Source of the DNA: Plasmopara viticola
Lineage: Eukaryota; Oomycota; Peronosporomycetes; Peronosporales; Peronosporaceae
Assembly (NCBI GenBank): GCA_001695595.3
Contig: MBPM02000083.1
Coordinates: 1-64,000, forward strand
DNA length: 64,000 bases
Reading direction: 5' to 3'
Positions 21,552 to 32,400 of the stretch are shown in pieces (the first letter of the stretch is position 1; each line of letters opens with the position of its first letter). The notes below the pieces were generated by a model, which saw only the letters and a list, made by a program, of their open reading frames with translations, made no database searches and was not told where the DNA came from. A program made the position numbers and the translations under genes.

Positions 21552-21903
21552 TAAGTGCACACAACACCGACCCTGTGGCTCGAGCGGTTAGCCGTTCGAC
21601 CCAGGACCGGGAGGTACCTGGTTCGATACCCATAGGATCCGAATTAAGGAAGCCGGAGATAGGTCACTAAAGTGGACGAGCAATCACACCCGAGTGTGTG
21701 ACTGCCCTACCAACTCGCGCCCGATTGGGGAATAAAAGGGTTGGGGGGGGACGCCCCACTGACCGAAAAAGCCCCATAGTGTAATGAGGGGTACGGAACC
21801 CGGTCCCAAGATGGGTCGGATTGCTATCAGCATCCCGCGATAGAGACAGCTTAGTCCTAGCGCGTGGGTTCCGGTAGCTTAAATCTCTAAGTGCACACAA
21901 CAC
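21552..21903. repeat. Direct repeats flanking the SINE (target-site duplication)
   Basis: Left copy 21552-21567 and right copy 21888-21903 are identical over 16 bases (taagtgcacacaacac). They bound the SINE precisely and define its insertion point. Confidence 0.85.
21568..21887 (+). mobile_element. tRNA-derived SINE with 16-bp target-site duplication
   Basis: The element starts with a pol III-type head. A box A-like TGGCTCGAGCGG lies at 21576-21587, and a box B-like GGTTCGATACC at 21620-21630, spaced as in tRNA genes. The rest of about 320 bp is GC-richer and unrelated to tRNA. Identical 16-bp copies of taagtgcacacaacac flank it at 21552-21567 and 21888-21903, a target-site duplication of the size made by LINE-driven retroposition. 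tRNA-derived SINEs are known from Phytophthora. No long poly-A tail is present. The intact duplication implies a fairly young insertion. It lies at the 3' edge of a decayed Ty1/copia RNase H. Confidence 0.8.
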
Positions 21904-22378
21904 ATTCTCCACCATTTGTTGTTGACTTTGGTTGACATATCTACCTGAGGAATATACAATACAGTAACAAGAGCACCCCATGTCAAAACTTGTTTTTTTA
22001 AATAAAAAGCTTTACACCCGTCGCCAGGGTCAAACGCTGTAACGTGTGAAGTGGAGAGCCTCATTAAAGAACCCACGGTGGTTGACAAGACAGCCATAAC
22101 ACATAGAGCAATCGCTTCTTGTGCTGTGCTGTTGGACGAGAAAACATAAGTGTTAGGACGACGACCATGGACATGCAGCCAAGTGAGCAGCACTCCGATG
22201 TTATAAAAGGTAGTCTAAGCTGACTGGCTCTTGCATTCCTCAATCTGTTGACGAACAGGGGGCTCTGCACGGCAAGACGATCGACCAGAGACTTCTGACC
22301 AAGCATATGGCTGTCAAGCAAGCGTCTTTGCACTATACAATATTGTCGAGCAGAGACTTCCACACGACGTATGATCAA
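21904..22378 (-). mobile_element. Ty1/copia RNase H remnant
   Basis: On the minus strand the reading contains HVHGRRPNTYVF followed by SNSTAQEAIALCVMAVL. These match the copia RNase H pattern 'D-V-x-G-R-R-S-T-S-G-Y-V-F ... S-S-T-A-E-A-E-Y-I-A-L'. It then runs to LYIPQVDMSTKV, which recalls 'L-x-Y-V-P-T-x-D-M-x-A-D-x-L-T-K' near the polyprotein end. The upstream 22200-22378 part (ARQYCIVQRRLLDSHMLGQK) is in a different frame. Frame changes and lost residues show it is dead. Together with the Gag-like piece at 24565-24948 on the same strand, it could be one decayed element about 3 kb long, with its 3' end at the SINE. Confidence 0.6.
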
Positions 22379-24564
22379 GCAGTGCTCTAGCTTTACACGC
22401 CACCATATAAAGACGTAGCTAAATATTCACAGACGATAAGTCACTTGAAAATCAAATCCCTTGGGAACATATCCTCCTTTTTTCTTAGGGCTGGACTACT
22501 AAAGCAAGCGTGCTTGACCACCGAGATCATCCTTGCAGTCGAAAGCAAAGCATAACCGTTACGACTGAACATAAGTCGACACATAAGGATTGATTCATGG
22601 ATCGGTTATAGATATCAATTCATTTTAATCGTTTGCAAGTTGAGACCATCTTATTTGCATAGACTGTGACTAAACCTCCGGCTGATGGATTTTCTTGTCA
22701 CGATGTTGATTCTGCGCTTACTTTGATATATTGTGTAAGACGCTTTCCTCAAAGTCAAAGCGAGTTTGTTAGCGAATTTATCAAAAACCACCACAAGGTG
22801 AGTCTTGTGCTTAAATTTATCGCTTTGCACTTGAGTCTAATTTGGTGAGGAAGATCGTATACAGATGGCACATCACTTACGCATCTATCAAGCTAGATGA
22901 CGCCATCGTCCTAGCGCAAACTTTATTTTTTTATAAAATGATACGATTTTTGACACAGCCGCGCGGCAATTAGGCGTCGCGCATCAAAGCAATTCAATGA
23001 CTATTACTCCCGACGAAACCACCGCAGAAGAAACTACAATTCTGGGTGCTAGACCCAGCCACTATATCGATTTTCATTGGCTATAGCTTAGAGTGTGGAT
23101 ATAGGCATTGGGCTCATGCATATAGAGATGTTGCACATAAATCACACAAAACCTAAGAGCAAAAGGCTTTTGAGCAAAGATAATTCGGCTTGAGTTAGAT
23201 AGTATCTTGTCAGGGTCCCGCGTACGCTAAAGAAGTCGACAAGAACACGTCTAATTTACTTTGTGATAATGCACAACAAATACTCGCGCATCGACAACAT
23301 GCCTTGCTTTGAAGAACTGAGACCGATTCGCGAATGCAACCCAAAATAGCCAATAACCACGCTGTGTCACATTCAGCGTGAAGAAGACGATTACACAATC
23401 AAAAATCTTGTTGAAAGACCATCACTGATAGTTCTCTGCCATTTAAAACATAATCTAATTATTTAGTCAGGATGAACGCCGAAGTATACTATCCATGTCT
23501 TGATCTTTAGGTCGTTCTTTTCCAATCACAAGAAATTAGATACCTGCTGTTTTCTCCAAAATTTTACACGATCGAAGTCTGACAATAGAATGACGCTTAA
23601 GTAAGACATATAATGTCGAGTACATATTGTTGCCTTCTGCGTTGTTGATGAGTGATGAGCATGAGGAAGCGTTTAGCTTTAGACTTTGAGGCAAGAGCTG
23701 CGCGGCTTACGATCGATAATTCAGGCTTATTAGCCAACCAAAGTATAGCTAGCGAATGTTTCGTTTATGCGAGCTTCTTGATTTGTAGTGTTTCTGCCAT
23801 ATTATATAGAGCAGGACTTCTAACATCAACAACCCCAGAAATTGTGTCAAGGTCCTGTTCGGTGAAATGCAGCAGCAGGTCAAGGATTATCATATATATC
23901 ATTTTGGAAGCACTGATAATGTCTCAGATGCGCATGGTTAGAAACGGTGTGCTGAGGTAGAAATGATGAGAGCAAAAAGTAATTTTTCGTACACCAAAGA
24001 AGTGAAAGTCATGCTCAAGACAGAGGCTTGATGAAAAGCAAAACACAGTGCGAAGTTTTTCTTAGACGCAGTGATGGCAAGCAAGTACACTGAAGAAGAT
24101 AATAAATATATAGTAGCACTTTAGCGAGCTGAGCGAATTTATAAAGAAGTTTGGCAGTGTGCTTACAATCTCACTCACACAATCCTTGAAACCTCCGTGC
24201 TGGACAGCGATATTGTTCGAGAATTAAATTGAAAGTTCGATCGTATTTTGTTGCCAGCAAAGCTGCCAAAAATGTTCACTTTTATTATACAAGAGGCTGC
24301 AGAAACGATAGCAGAGCTGCTTAAGACGTTTCAGCAGCCAAGAAAATGGTTGCTAGCTGCAACATCAAATCAGTGACCAATTGATGTTGAGTATTTTAAA
24401 CACAATGTCGAACACTAAACTAGAATTTTGCTTGTCTAGGCAGAATCTACCGAAGCCTTTTGTCTTAACAGCTTATTATATATACATAGAGACTGGACCA
24501 AAAAAAGAGAAGAACAGACGTGTCCAGCGAGCTTTCAATCGGATTTGAAAAGAGTTGTCTTAGC
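22379..24564. other. Degenerate DNA between two copia remnants
   Basis: If 24565-24948 (Gag) and 21904-22378 (RNase H) belong to one minus-strand copia element, this 2.2 kb should hold its integrase and reverse transcriptase. I could not find convincing motifs for either. No other gene is supported here. Confidence 0.35.
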
Positions 24565-24948
24565 TCAGCGTTGACTCGAGTTAACAACTGAGAAAAAAAA
24601 TATTTTTTCTGGTTTACCGTTTATTCCAATAAAAAACCGCAATTGACCAGCAGTCAATTGCTGCGGATGAATACACTTTAACTTCTTTAAAGTTTGTCCC
24701 CTTCGGCAGATAGAAGTGTAGTGCCAAACGGGACCCCGTTCGTAATTTTCAGCTGCGCTTAAAGCTCTCTCAATATTATATTTTTCTTGTTGTCGCATTG
24801 GCTCCTTTAACAGCCTTTCCTTGACTTCAATTAGCGTTATGTCCTTAGCATTTTTCATGATTAAGTGCCCTAAGGGCCCCTTTCTGGCAAAAAACATATT
24901 CATGATGAATTCCAATTGATAATAGATTCCAGTACGCTCGGTAGTCAT
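24565..24948 (-). mobile_element. Ty1/copia Gag (UBN2-like) remnant
   Basis: A 127-codon open frame on minus contains GPLGHLIMKNAKDITLIEVK, then ERLLKEPMRQQEK and NIERALSAAENYE. This resembles the end of copia Gag (UBN2 family), where a short segment precedes 'L-T-L-E-E-V-K-x-R-L-L-x-E-E-x-R-Q' and a charged linker. A zinc knuckle would normally follow; only an eroded Cys-poor segment is seen (HYTSICRRGQTLKK). It is therefore a dead fragment. Confidence 0.6.
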
Positions 24949-26581
24949 GGAAATAAAAGGTGTCGTTTATAAAGGAGGGCTTAGTTGCGATTGTTAGAGA
25001 TGGCCAAAACCGAAGTGCACATATTTGGTCCTTAGTACACTACTGTGCCTCTGTCCTTTTAGAAGTTTCTACACATTACCTGTATTATGTAAGACCAATG
25101 AAATACTACCTCTACGTCCGTAATTATAATAAGTCGTCTCCTACATACATCCAGTGGTTTCATGCCAGGATTTTATCATGACGCCCATGCATGGCGAACT
25201 TCAAAAGCTAATTTGTAATCATAACTGCATCCTTAACAATCATAATTTTGGTCATCATGCCACTCTAGAGTAATGGTCCTTATTTCAAAACAAAAGTACC
25301 TCTAGGATACAATTAAATATTATTGCCATCTTCTCCAAAACAGGAGAGCTATCGGCACGTGTATAACTTTTTTCGAAATTTAACTACTTTAAATCTTTTT
25401 GTTAGCACGATTAAGAAGGTCAAGTGTTCAGTCAATGCGTAGCCACAACCGTCAACAATGATAATGTAATTTTGGTATGATTTTTTTTCATGCCCAGATC
25501 TCATGCTTCGTAGTGGTGACGTAACTGTGTCGCCATTAAAATATAATTAAGCATCAGCATGAGGTCTTCGGACAAATATTTCCTATCTACGACCAAGTGA
25601 TCTTAAGTGCTGTTATTAATGTATCACGTTGTGACATCGTCACAAACCTTGTTGTGAGCCACACGATCATATATGTAGTAACAGTCTTTGTTCTTTCGCG
25701 TCCATCAAATGCCGTTGCCACTTGTTACACTCCGTACACGTCGTTTCGCAGAAATGACTCTAGCTCAACTTGATTATTTAAGCTCGTATGTGCCTTTAGA
25801 GTGTGGCGCGGTCAGGAGGCGTTCAGGAAGATATACGATCTCTACTCTTTGGTATATCCGGTCGAAGTCTACTGATTAAATCGGTTTTTTTGTATGATTT
25901 CTTTATATCTTTAAATTAACTGGCATAAATATCATTCTTAAAGGCTTCTTCAAAACAAGGGAGCCAGCTTATAACAAACTTCCGGCTTTTTGTAACGGCT
26001 TTCGCTACCATTGTAGCGAAAGCCTAGTAACCTTTCGTTATCTTTATAGTTTGTCAAGAATAGATAGCCTACATGTTTGCAATAAAGCTGAAGTCAAAAT
26101 ATGGAACGCCACCCTTAGAGCGAAAACGATTTTTGCATGAATTGTAGAGGAGTAAACTTCATTAAGAATAACAAGGTATATATCATACTTGAGAGGCTCT
26201 TTGAAGTTTCATCGTCAATTGAGCAACTAACTGTATAAAATACATACATTCGTAACGGAAAGACACGGCACCGACACGAACGACCGCGCATCAGCAACTG
26301 ACGGCCATTCAACTGCTTGTACATTACATTCGCTTTACCACGTTGCGCAACACGCGGAACCTTATCGTCGAGCCGTGAAAACGACTGGCTGGCGACTTTA
26401 GTCGCTCGATGTCGCCGATTGTTTGCCGTGATGATGAAGTGAAACGTCTTTCTGTCCGTGGATGAAGCAAGACGATGCGACTGTAACTCGCCTCGTGCCC
26501 TTCCTGTACATTATTTGTAAATCCACTCACTTGGACATAAGCCGAGACCTTTCCAGTGCCATTTCTTCTTAACAACGGTCC
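24949..26581. other. Gene-poor spacer and upstream region of the acylated repeat-protein gene
   Basis: About 1.6 kb with no supported gene. It includes a 12-bp stem hairpin at 25997-26024. The last few hundred bases must hold the promoter of the gene starting at 26582. Confidence 0.4.
25997..26024. repeat. 12-bp stem, 4-base loop hairpin
   Basis: Arms ggctttcgctac (25997-26008) and gtagcgaaagcc (26013-26024) are perfectly complementary with loop catt. It is not followed by a T-run and lies in non-coding DNA; function unknown. Confidence 0.7.
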
Positions 26582-27949
26582 ATGGGTTGTGCTCATTCTA
26601 CCACTGCGAGAGACCCGGCTGAGTTGAAGCCTGTCGAGGCCACGCCTGAGATTGCTGGTGTAGACAAGGAGACGCCCACTGTAAAGGGGAGTGTTGAGAC
26701 TGTAGCTGTCGAGGGGAAGGTTTTCGATCATGACACTTGTATTGAGAAGAAACGTGTCGTGTCTGCTACAGAAGGGATCAAGGTCGAGCAATCTCTTGTA
26801 AACGAGGCTAAAAATGTGGAAGAGGTCAGGAGTGACGAGCTCGAGGTGCAAATAGCTACTGTAAATGACAAAGAGCAGAAAGATCAGGAGGTCACTCCAG
26901 CGGTAACCGCCGCACTTGTAGACGAGAAGCCAAAGGTCGAAAAGCTTATTGTCGAGGAGACTGACAGGGTTGAAAAAAGCGTCGGGTCTGCGACAGAAGG
27001 GGAGGAGGTCGAGAAAGAAGAGGCTGTGAAGGAGGAACTGGTCAGGATTGAAGTGCTCGAGCTTCAAGAAGTTATTGTCGATGACAAAGAGCAGAAAGAT
27101 CAGGAGGTCACTGCAGCGGCAACTGTCGCTGTTGAAGACGAAGAGCCAAAGGCCGAAAAGCTTATTGTCGAGGAGACTGACAGGGTTGGAAAAAGCGTCG
27201 TGTCTGCTACAGAAGGGGAGGAGGTCGAGAAAGAAGAGGCTGTAAAGGAGGAACTGGTCAGGATTGAAGCGCTCGGGCTTCGAGAAGTTATCGTTGATGA
27301 CGAAGAGCAGAAAGACCAGGGGGCCACTGGAGCGATAGATGTTGCAGTTGAAGACGAGGACCCTAAGGTGGAAAAAGTTAATGTCGAGGCGACTGACAAG
27401 GTTGAGAAAAGCGTCGTGTCTGCTACAGAAGGGGAGGAGGTCGAGAAACCTGTTTTGGAAGACGTTGGTAAAGAGGAAAAGGTTAGCACAAAAGATCTCG
27501 AGTTGCAAATAGACACCGTCAATGATGAAGAGCAGAAAGACCAGGGGGCCACTGGATTGACAACTGTCGTAGTTAACGACGAGGTGCGTAACGTCGAAAA
27601 GCTTGATGTTGGAGAGACTGACATGGTGAAAGAGTTGGAGAAGCAAGAGCTTGTCACGGAGACGAAAGCTTCCGAGATCAAGGACGAAAAGCTTCAGGTC
27701 GATGCGCCCACTGTCGAGGAGACTGACAAAGTTGAGGACCCGAAGGGCGATGAACATGAAGTTGAAAAACTTAAGGTCGAGAAGGTTAAGATCGAGGACG
27801 AAGAAGAGGTGGTAGTTTTGGAGGAGCATAAGGATGGGGAGTCCAAGGCTGAGGAACCCGCTAAGGAGGAAGATCCCAAGGTTGACGAAACTGTCAAATA
27901 TGAAGCAGTTACGATCGACGAGCCCACGAGTGGAGAGACGACCGCATGA
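26582..27949 (+). CDS. Dual-acylation (MGC) acidic repeat protein
   Basis: 455 aa from the ATG at 26582, uninterrupted. The first residues MGCAHSTT fit N-myristoylation at Gly2 plus S-palmitoylation at Cys3, which places proteins on the plasma membrane. The rest is strongly acidic (Glu, Asp, Val, Lys) and probably disordered or extended. It holds four tandem units of about 72 residues from residue 86, anchored by EQKDQ at residues 98, 170, 242 and 317 and by SATEGEEVEKEE. No enzyme domain, signal peptide or membrane span is seen. A membrane-tethered acidic scaffold is a reasonable inference, not a demonstrated role. The long antisense open frame across it is a by-product of the codon composition. 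Confidence 0.8.
   Translation: MGCAHSTTARDPAELKPVEATPEIAGVDKETPTVKGSVETVAVEGKVFDHDTCIEKKRVVSATEGIKVEQSLVNEAKNVEEVRSDELEVQIATVNDKEQKDQEVTPAVTAALVDEKPKVEKLIVEETDRVEKSVGSATEGEEVEKEEAVKEELVRIEVLELQEVIVDDKEQKDQEVTAAATVAVEDEEPKAEKLIVEETDRVGKSVVSATEGEEVEKEEAVKEELVRIEALGLREVIVDDEEQKDQGATGAIDVAVEDEDPKVEKVNVEATDKVEKSVVSATEGEEVEKPVLEDVGKEEKVSTKDLELQIDTVNDEEQKDQGATGLTTVVVNDEVRNVEKLDVGETDMVKELEKQELVTETKASEIKDEKLQVDAPTVEETDKVEDPKGDEHEVEKLKVEKVKIEDEEEVVVLEEHKDGESKAEEPAKEEDPKVDETVKYEAVTIDEPTSGETTA
26837..27655 (+). repeat. In-frame tandem repeat, 216-bp unit, about four copies
   Basis: The anchor gagcagaaaga recurs at 26873, 27089, 27305 and 27530, spacing 216, 216 and 225 bp. The first two units are the most alike (the protein segment from VEKLIVEE-type to EELVRIE is nearly unchanged) and the fourth is the most diverged. 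This suggests stepwise unequal duplication. All length changes are multiples of three. Confidence 0.85.
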
Positions 27950-28210
27950 GCTGTAAACGTCCAGCACGAAAGACGGTGCCGACACTTTGACATTTTGCCG
28001 ATAAACCATTTATTTTCCATTTTTCACGAGTAATTTTACTTGGTGGATGTAATAGAAATAAATTTTGCATGCCTCTCAAAACGAATATAAGGGCTCATCT
28101 CGACATTCACTGCGTTTGTGGTGTAGAGTCCAGCTATTAATACCTTTACTAGATCAACCCATTTTTTTTTTCTCTTAGTTTGGTTTCTTATTAAAGCATT
28201 TCGGATTTAT

Positions 28211-28226
28211 CGTCATTTCGCACACC
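28211..28226 (+). promoter_or_regulatory. Oomycete initiator-like element
   Basis: cgTCATTTCGCACACC ends 11 bp before the ATG at 28238 and matches the core of the oomycete initiator (TCATT-Y-Y-N-CA). The 3' half of the consensus (AWTTT-type) is not kept. Position suits a short 5' leader, which is common in oomycetes. Confidence 0.3.
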
Positions 28227-28237
28227 TGCTCGACATA

Positions 28238-29467
28238 ATGGCGACCCGTATGAGTGTGTTATCTGCTCTGCGCGCGCAGCACATGCCGCCACACTTGCGC
28301 CATCTCGAAGGCAAATTCAAGAATTCACGCGGCGAGAATTTGTCCTACCTCGCACTCTTTCCACCAGCTCACGCGCCTCTTCGTGCCGTCGTGCTCTATC
28401 TGCACGGCATTGGCGACCACAGTCGCCGCTACTTTCACCTGTACGAGCGGCTGTGCAATGCAGGTTTTGGCGTGCTGGCTTACGATCTCGTGAGCCACGG
28501 AGCCAGTGATTCGGATCGCCATGGGCTACGAGCCCACAGTGCAAAATTCCACTACTTTGTGGATGACACGAACGAGTTTATCCAGATGGCCAAGACCGAG
28601 TTGTACCCGAAACTAGCACTTGCATCAGATAGCGAACCCAAGATGATTTTGGCGGGAATGTCGTATGGTACCTTGGTAAGTCTTCACACTATTTTAAGTG
28701 GTCAACACAGCTTTAGTGGCGTGGTCCTTATCGCCCCAGCGTTGCTTGTCGAGATGACGGCAATTCTTCGAGTCCAAGCCGTTTTTGCGCGGCCATTAAG
28801 CAAATTTGTGCCAAAAGCGCGAATTGTACCCGGAGTGAATGCAGATTTTCTTTGCCGTGATGCCGAGTATCTAGCTGATTTTAAAGCCGATCCGTTGACA
28901 GTGACGGAGCCCGTGACGGCAAGAATGGGCGCAGAGACTTTGAAAGCCATGAAGGCTCTCGAGATTGATCAACGGGTTGAGGAAAAAAACAGTGCGTTGT
29001 GTAAATTGCCAGTTTTGATGATGATGGGATCGAATGACAAAGTGACAAGCTTGGAACTTGCGCAAGTGTTTTTTAATCGACTGGCATCCAGTGATAAAGA
29101 GTTCAAGATTTGGAATGACTACTTTCACGCACTGTTTGACGACCCGGAGCGAGATGCAGTGTTTGATCACCTTGACAAGTGGCTTACGTCACGATTTCCT
29201 TTTCCGGAAGGAGCCAAGGGTGACAAAGCTGATAACGTGATCGAGCCGAAGGCTGCAGTTGCTGAGGTGAGTTCGGACCAGGTCGGTGTAGTTGCCAACG
29301 GTGCGGCAGTAGAGAACAAGGTAGATACGGACAGTGCTGTGGTGAGTGAAATTATTGTTGAGATGCCTGAAGTCGTCAAGACGGATACATTGAAGACGGT
29401 GGCTGTTGAGACCATCGCAGGTGAGCCTGATTCGGAGACAATTACCAGCAACTTGCACGCTGCGTAA
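28238..29467 (+). CDS. Alpha/beta hydrolase, monoglyceride lipase / S33 type
   Basis: 409 aa from the ATG at 28238, intact and intronless. It has the oxyanion-region HGIGDHSRRY (residues 56-65), the nucleophile elbow G-M-S-Y-G (140-144, Ser142), a likely acid Asp267 in GSNDKVTS and His297 in YFHALFDDPERD. This is the complete catalytic triad and layout of the Hydrolase_4/monoacylglycerol lipase group, which hydrolyses monoglycerides and related esters; lysophospholipid activity is also possible. Residues after about 325 form a variable, Val/Glu/Ala-rich tail not needed for the fold and unusual for the family. No signal peptide or membrane anchor is seen, so it is probably cytosolic. Confidence 0.85.
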   Translation: MATRMSVLSALRAQHMPPHLRHLEGKFKNSRGENLSYLALFPPAHAPLRAVVLYLHGIGDHSRRYFHLYERLCNAGFGVLAYDLVSHGASDSDRHGLRAHSAKFHYFVDDTNEFIQMAKTELYPKLALASDSEPKMILAGMSYGTLVSLHTILSGQHSFSGVVLIAPALLVEMTAILRVQAVFARPLSKFVPKARIVPGVNADFLCRDAEYLADFKADPLTVTEPVTARMGAETLKAMKALEIDQRVEEKNSALCKLPVLMMMGSNDKVTSLELAQVFFNRLASSDKEFKIWNDYFHALFDDPERDAVFDHLDKWLTSRFPFPEGAKGDKADNVIEPKAAVAEVSSDQVGVVANGAAVENKVDTDSAVVSEIIVEMPEVVKTDTLKTVAVETIAGEPDSETITSNLHAA

Positions 29468-32400
29468 GATTTCGAGGTGTTTAGACCGCCGTCATTGTTA
29501 GTTGGCAATAGCATTATACTACTTCGATCGGTCTTACTAAATAAAGACAGTAAAGAAACTGTTCGAAAGTAAAAGCATAACTGTTACAATACTGCATTCA
29601 GAATTCCTGGTCGTTGTTGCTTGATTGATATGAAAAGATAAACCTTCATCTCAAAAACCCTCAGCTATTGCTTTCTTTCCCAAACAGTCTCTTCCGTGTG
29701 AATTTTTAATTTTCAAGTTTCCTGCAATGCCATCTTCATCAAGCTTGATGCTCCTGATAAACTTCATGATGTCGAACAGCTGCATCACCCTAGCAGCTTA
29801 TGATGAAAATTTCTTCAAAACGTGACCCAAATTGACAAATGGCGATACTAACACAAATTGCCAACTTTGTTTAAACAGCAAAGTGCTCAGTTTTGTCTCC
29901 GGATTCTTTTTGCGGGAAAGTGTCGTCACAGTCGGGTGAAATACCGCAAAGGTTCCCTCGACATCGTGCCAGAATCTAGTTAAGTTATGCATGGCCAAGC
30001 ATAAAGAATTTTAACAAATCTAATTACCACGGGATCGCATGTTATTGCTAAGAGGGCGTTCGTACTGATTTATCAACACGTTACCACCAACGAGTGTGAC
30101 GCATAATGGGTTCGGATAGACTGTGGGACTTTTTTTAGTTAATTTTTTATAATTTCTTTCTGTGGGACATTTCCATTCAGCTTCATAGGAAATCGCACAT
30201 CCAACAGAATCAATTTTCAGAGCTTATTCGAAGCCAGATTGACTACCTTGTCGTCCGGACCTAGTACAACCCCGGGGTCTAAGACTGACATTATTCTCAG
30301 ACGTCTTTAAAGCTCACGGTGTCCGATAAGACATGGCATCAATGCAACAAGGTAAAATTGCTTGAAGGGTCGACGTACGTCTCACCCCATTTTCGAGTGA
30401 GTAAGATGGTCGACCACAATGTGCCTGCCTTGGCATTAGAGGGCGATGACAGAGGGCCCTTGACAAAGGATTAATTAAGCACACTTTGTCGAGGGGGGCA
30501 ATTGCTCGTGAGCCTGCGGCTCGTACCACCAGTCCAAAGACAACGTCGTACTCACCTGAGCCACATACTCGCAAGCCTGTACGCCGCACACTGCGTGATC
30601 GTAGGTGGCCAGTGCTCCCACTACGCACCCTACGCACACCGCGCCCGTACTCCGATCAACCGCTTGTGCCTGATGAACCAAAGCTAATTGGCGGAATCGC
30701 AAGAAAGCACGAGACACAACCACAGCACAACAAATAATTTCAACTCCACACGCGAAGTCCAAATTTTTGCTCGTGCAACCGCAGTTTTGTAAAAAGTGTC
30801 CGTTGCAAAGTACAATTTGGTTTGACGAATCAAAAGAGCGGACACCACAATGTCGATACCGTGAGTCGTCTTTGTAAAATTCACGCATCATGACAGGTGC
30901 ACGAGTGATCTGCACGCTTAGTACAAAAAATGAAAAGCTTTATATCTGCGCATATTTTGCAACAGCTTAAGCAAAGTAAATGTGCGTTGCTTCAAGGCAT
31001 ATTCGGTTGACTTTAAACTGGTCGTTGACCACCAGCAGATTGTTGTTTTGTATCCTGTACTCCAAAGCATCATGCTCACGTGCCGCAGCAGCCATTTAGG
31101 GCTTGTAGATGACTCTTCTTGTACCTCAGCCTTATTGAAGAGAGACCTGCCGAAAATATTGATCGCCATTATTAAAAGTGTTTATGTCGTTAGGGTAATT
31201 CCGCGCAACAAGACAGAGTGGTGCGATCACTCTTTTACTTCTTAGGGTTATCGGCTGTACACTGCATGACGGCGCCGTGCAAATAACGTACTTCACGGAA
31301 TAAGAACTCTAATTCACATTATCAATGGGGCGTGCTGCACGCAATTTGCTATGATGTCGCTCGCGACTGCCATCTCGCGGACGCAGCTAAGTCGAGGACG
31401 TCTCAAAAATACATAAGTAAGACATGCACTGAATACAGCCTCAAATTCGCCTGGTCTTGGCCAACCATATCGAGTCTAAAGTACGTAGCTTCATCGTACG
31501 CTAGCAAGTCTTGCCCTTTTGAGACAGAGGTGGTGGCTTTTCGAGCGCCAAATTTTATTCGGCCTAAATCAGTCCTTCGTGGCCGTGTCTGCTAAATTAA
31601 TTAAGCGCTCGCGTAGTTTAGTCTTAGAGACAGCGGTGGCTACATTTAGAGGCAGACGTTTGATATTAATGCGGATACTTTCAGTTATTTTTTTCTTTAT
31701 ATCTTTATTTTCGGTCAGAATACTTTTTTGTATATCTTAATTTTCAGCCATTCGGTTTTGTATGCGTTTCAAGACAATGTCTCCCAAAATAATTTCTTTG
31801 GCTTGTCTTTGCGCTGCGTAGAGCTGATATAAGCTAGCCGCTTGGTTTCTTTCTCTTTAAAGCCTAGGACCTCAGTGCTAAATCAACGAGAGGGGTCATG
31901 TTTCTTCAAAGCCTTAGCGTATTTGCACTTACACTGCAAGATATGGATTCGATGCGCCCGGTCTGACAACCAGTCGACGATTAATGCGCTATAAACATGT
32001 TTAACCAGATGCCGGACATCGCAAGAGCAATCTGCTAGAACAAGCCCGTACAGCGAGGCTTAAGGCAATTGGCTTTGAAAGTAATTGTGCCTAAGAAATA
32101 GTCGAGAAACAGCACTGCTCGTGTAAACCGTCGACCGTCCGACACAGTCGCTAAATGCCAGTTTATTTAGTAGTCGTCCAAGATGTAATGTCCTCTAAGC
32201 TCTTCGTAGAGACCGAATGCAAATTTCATACTAAGAAAGTTCTAGTGCCACACACCGTCGGCAAGCATGCCAATTGTGTGACCAAATTCGGCAGCCAGAT
32301 CGCATGATTTGCGCAAGTTTACATTATCTAATACAACTTAGGCCATCAATGGTGTATACCAAGTCTTTTTCTATTGAAACGACAACCGGCAACGTGACAT

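Noticed and set aside
21571..21645. A functional tRNA gene
   Set aside because: Box A and box B-like motifs are present, but a normal acceptor stem and anticodon stem-loop do not fold clearly by eye. The unit is part of a 320-bp element with a target-site duplication, so SINE is the better explanation.
26324..28009. 561-codon open frame on the minus strand across the acidic repeat gene
   Set aside because: It mirrors the Glu/Val/Asp-rich repeats of the plus-strand gene. Reverse complements of those codons contain no stops, so a long antisense frame is expected. It also ends outside in low-complexity sequence with no domain, whereas the plus frame has MGC acylation and clean repeats.
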